Shown here: positions 6,126 to 6,186 of the stretch, one piece after another
Layout: each line of letters opens with the position of its first letter
How positions within the stretch are numbered: the first letter of the stretch is position 1
DNA from: VBAS01 sp035292525
GTDB taxonomy: Bacteria; Bacteroidota; Bacteroidia; Chitinophagales; Chitinophagaceae
Assembly (NCBI GenBank): GCA_035292525.1
Contig: DATDPZ010000385.1
Location: forward strand, 1-6,186
Direction of reading: 5' to 3'
Length of the DNA stretch: 6,186 nucleotides
Translations under genes and position numbers: made by a program
Notes under the pieces: generated by a model
Database searches by the model: none
Told to the model about the DNA's origin: nothing
The model's input: the letters and a program-made list of their open reading frames with translations, nothing else

Positions 6126-6186
6126 ATGAAAAAGATATCAATCATTTCCCTTTTTATTTTTATTACAACATTTTCATTTGCTCAAA
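6126..6186 (+). CDS. Secreted protein of unknown function (partial, signal peptide only)
   Basis: Only the first 20 codons lie in the window, and the frame is open at the right edge. The peptide has a Lys-Lys start, a hydrophobic core (ISIISLFIFITTF) and a likely signal peptidase I cut at FA|Q (19/20), the pattern also seen in the neighbouring esterase. The function cannot be inferred because the mature protein is outside the window. It is divergent from the esterase and may share its control region. Confidence 0.75.
   Translation, partial: MKKISIISLFIFITTFSFAQ

Noticed and set aside
1..6186. Mobile elements, CRISPR arrays, tRNA/rRNA genes, toxin-antitoxin or phage-defence genes
   Set aside because: No transposase, regularly spaced repeats, cloverleaf, rRNA-like tract or defence-family domain was seen on either strand.

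Overview
The window looks like ordinary chromosomal DNA from a member of the Bacteroidota, probably Chitinophagaceae or a close relative. This rests on family resemblance of the proteins, moderately AT-rich composition, TTG-N18/19-TAnnTTT(G/A) promoters on the minus strand, mostly missing Shine-Dalgarno sequences, and signal peptides followed directly by Gln (FS|Q, WA|Q, FA|Q). The species cannot be named from the sequence alone.

Layout, left to right: (1) the N-terminal 110 residues of a secreted SxxK serine hydrolase on the minus strand, running off the left edge. (2) A 76-bp divergent gap, then clpB (complete, 879 aa) on the plus strand. It is followed 39 bp later by a DsbA-fold thioredoxin-like protein that lacks the first Cys of its CxxC motif. 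The two probably form an operon ending in a rho-independent terminator. (3) Three minus-strand genes converge on that terminator: an unrecognised 86-aa protein, a 97-aa single-RRM RNA-binding protein, and a 468-aa secreted SGNH/sialate O-acetylesterase-family hydrolase. The first two each appear to have their own promoter. The RRM gene has a strong GNRA-loop terminator and a predicted leader of about 130 nt. (4) A 205-bp divergent gap, then the first 20 codons of a secreted plus-strand protein that runs off the right edge.

The genes fall into unlinked functional groups. ClpB and perhaps the thioredoxin-like protein serve cytoplasmic protein quality control. The RRM protein serves post-transcriptional regulation. 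The esterase, the serine hydrolase and the right-edge protein are exported, and the esterase fits glycan deacetylation. I see no tRNA or rRNA, CRISPR array, insertion sequence, phage gene or defence system, and no clear evidence of a new multi-gene system. The points most worth a second look are the active-site loss in the DsbA-like protein, an exact 12-bp palindrome at the predicted RRM transcription start, a repeat in the RRM leader, and a long hairpin inside the 3' end of the 86-aa gene.
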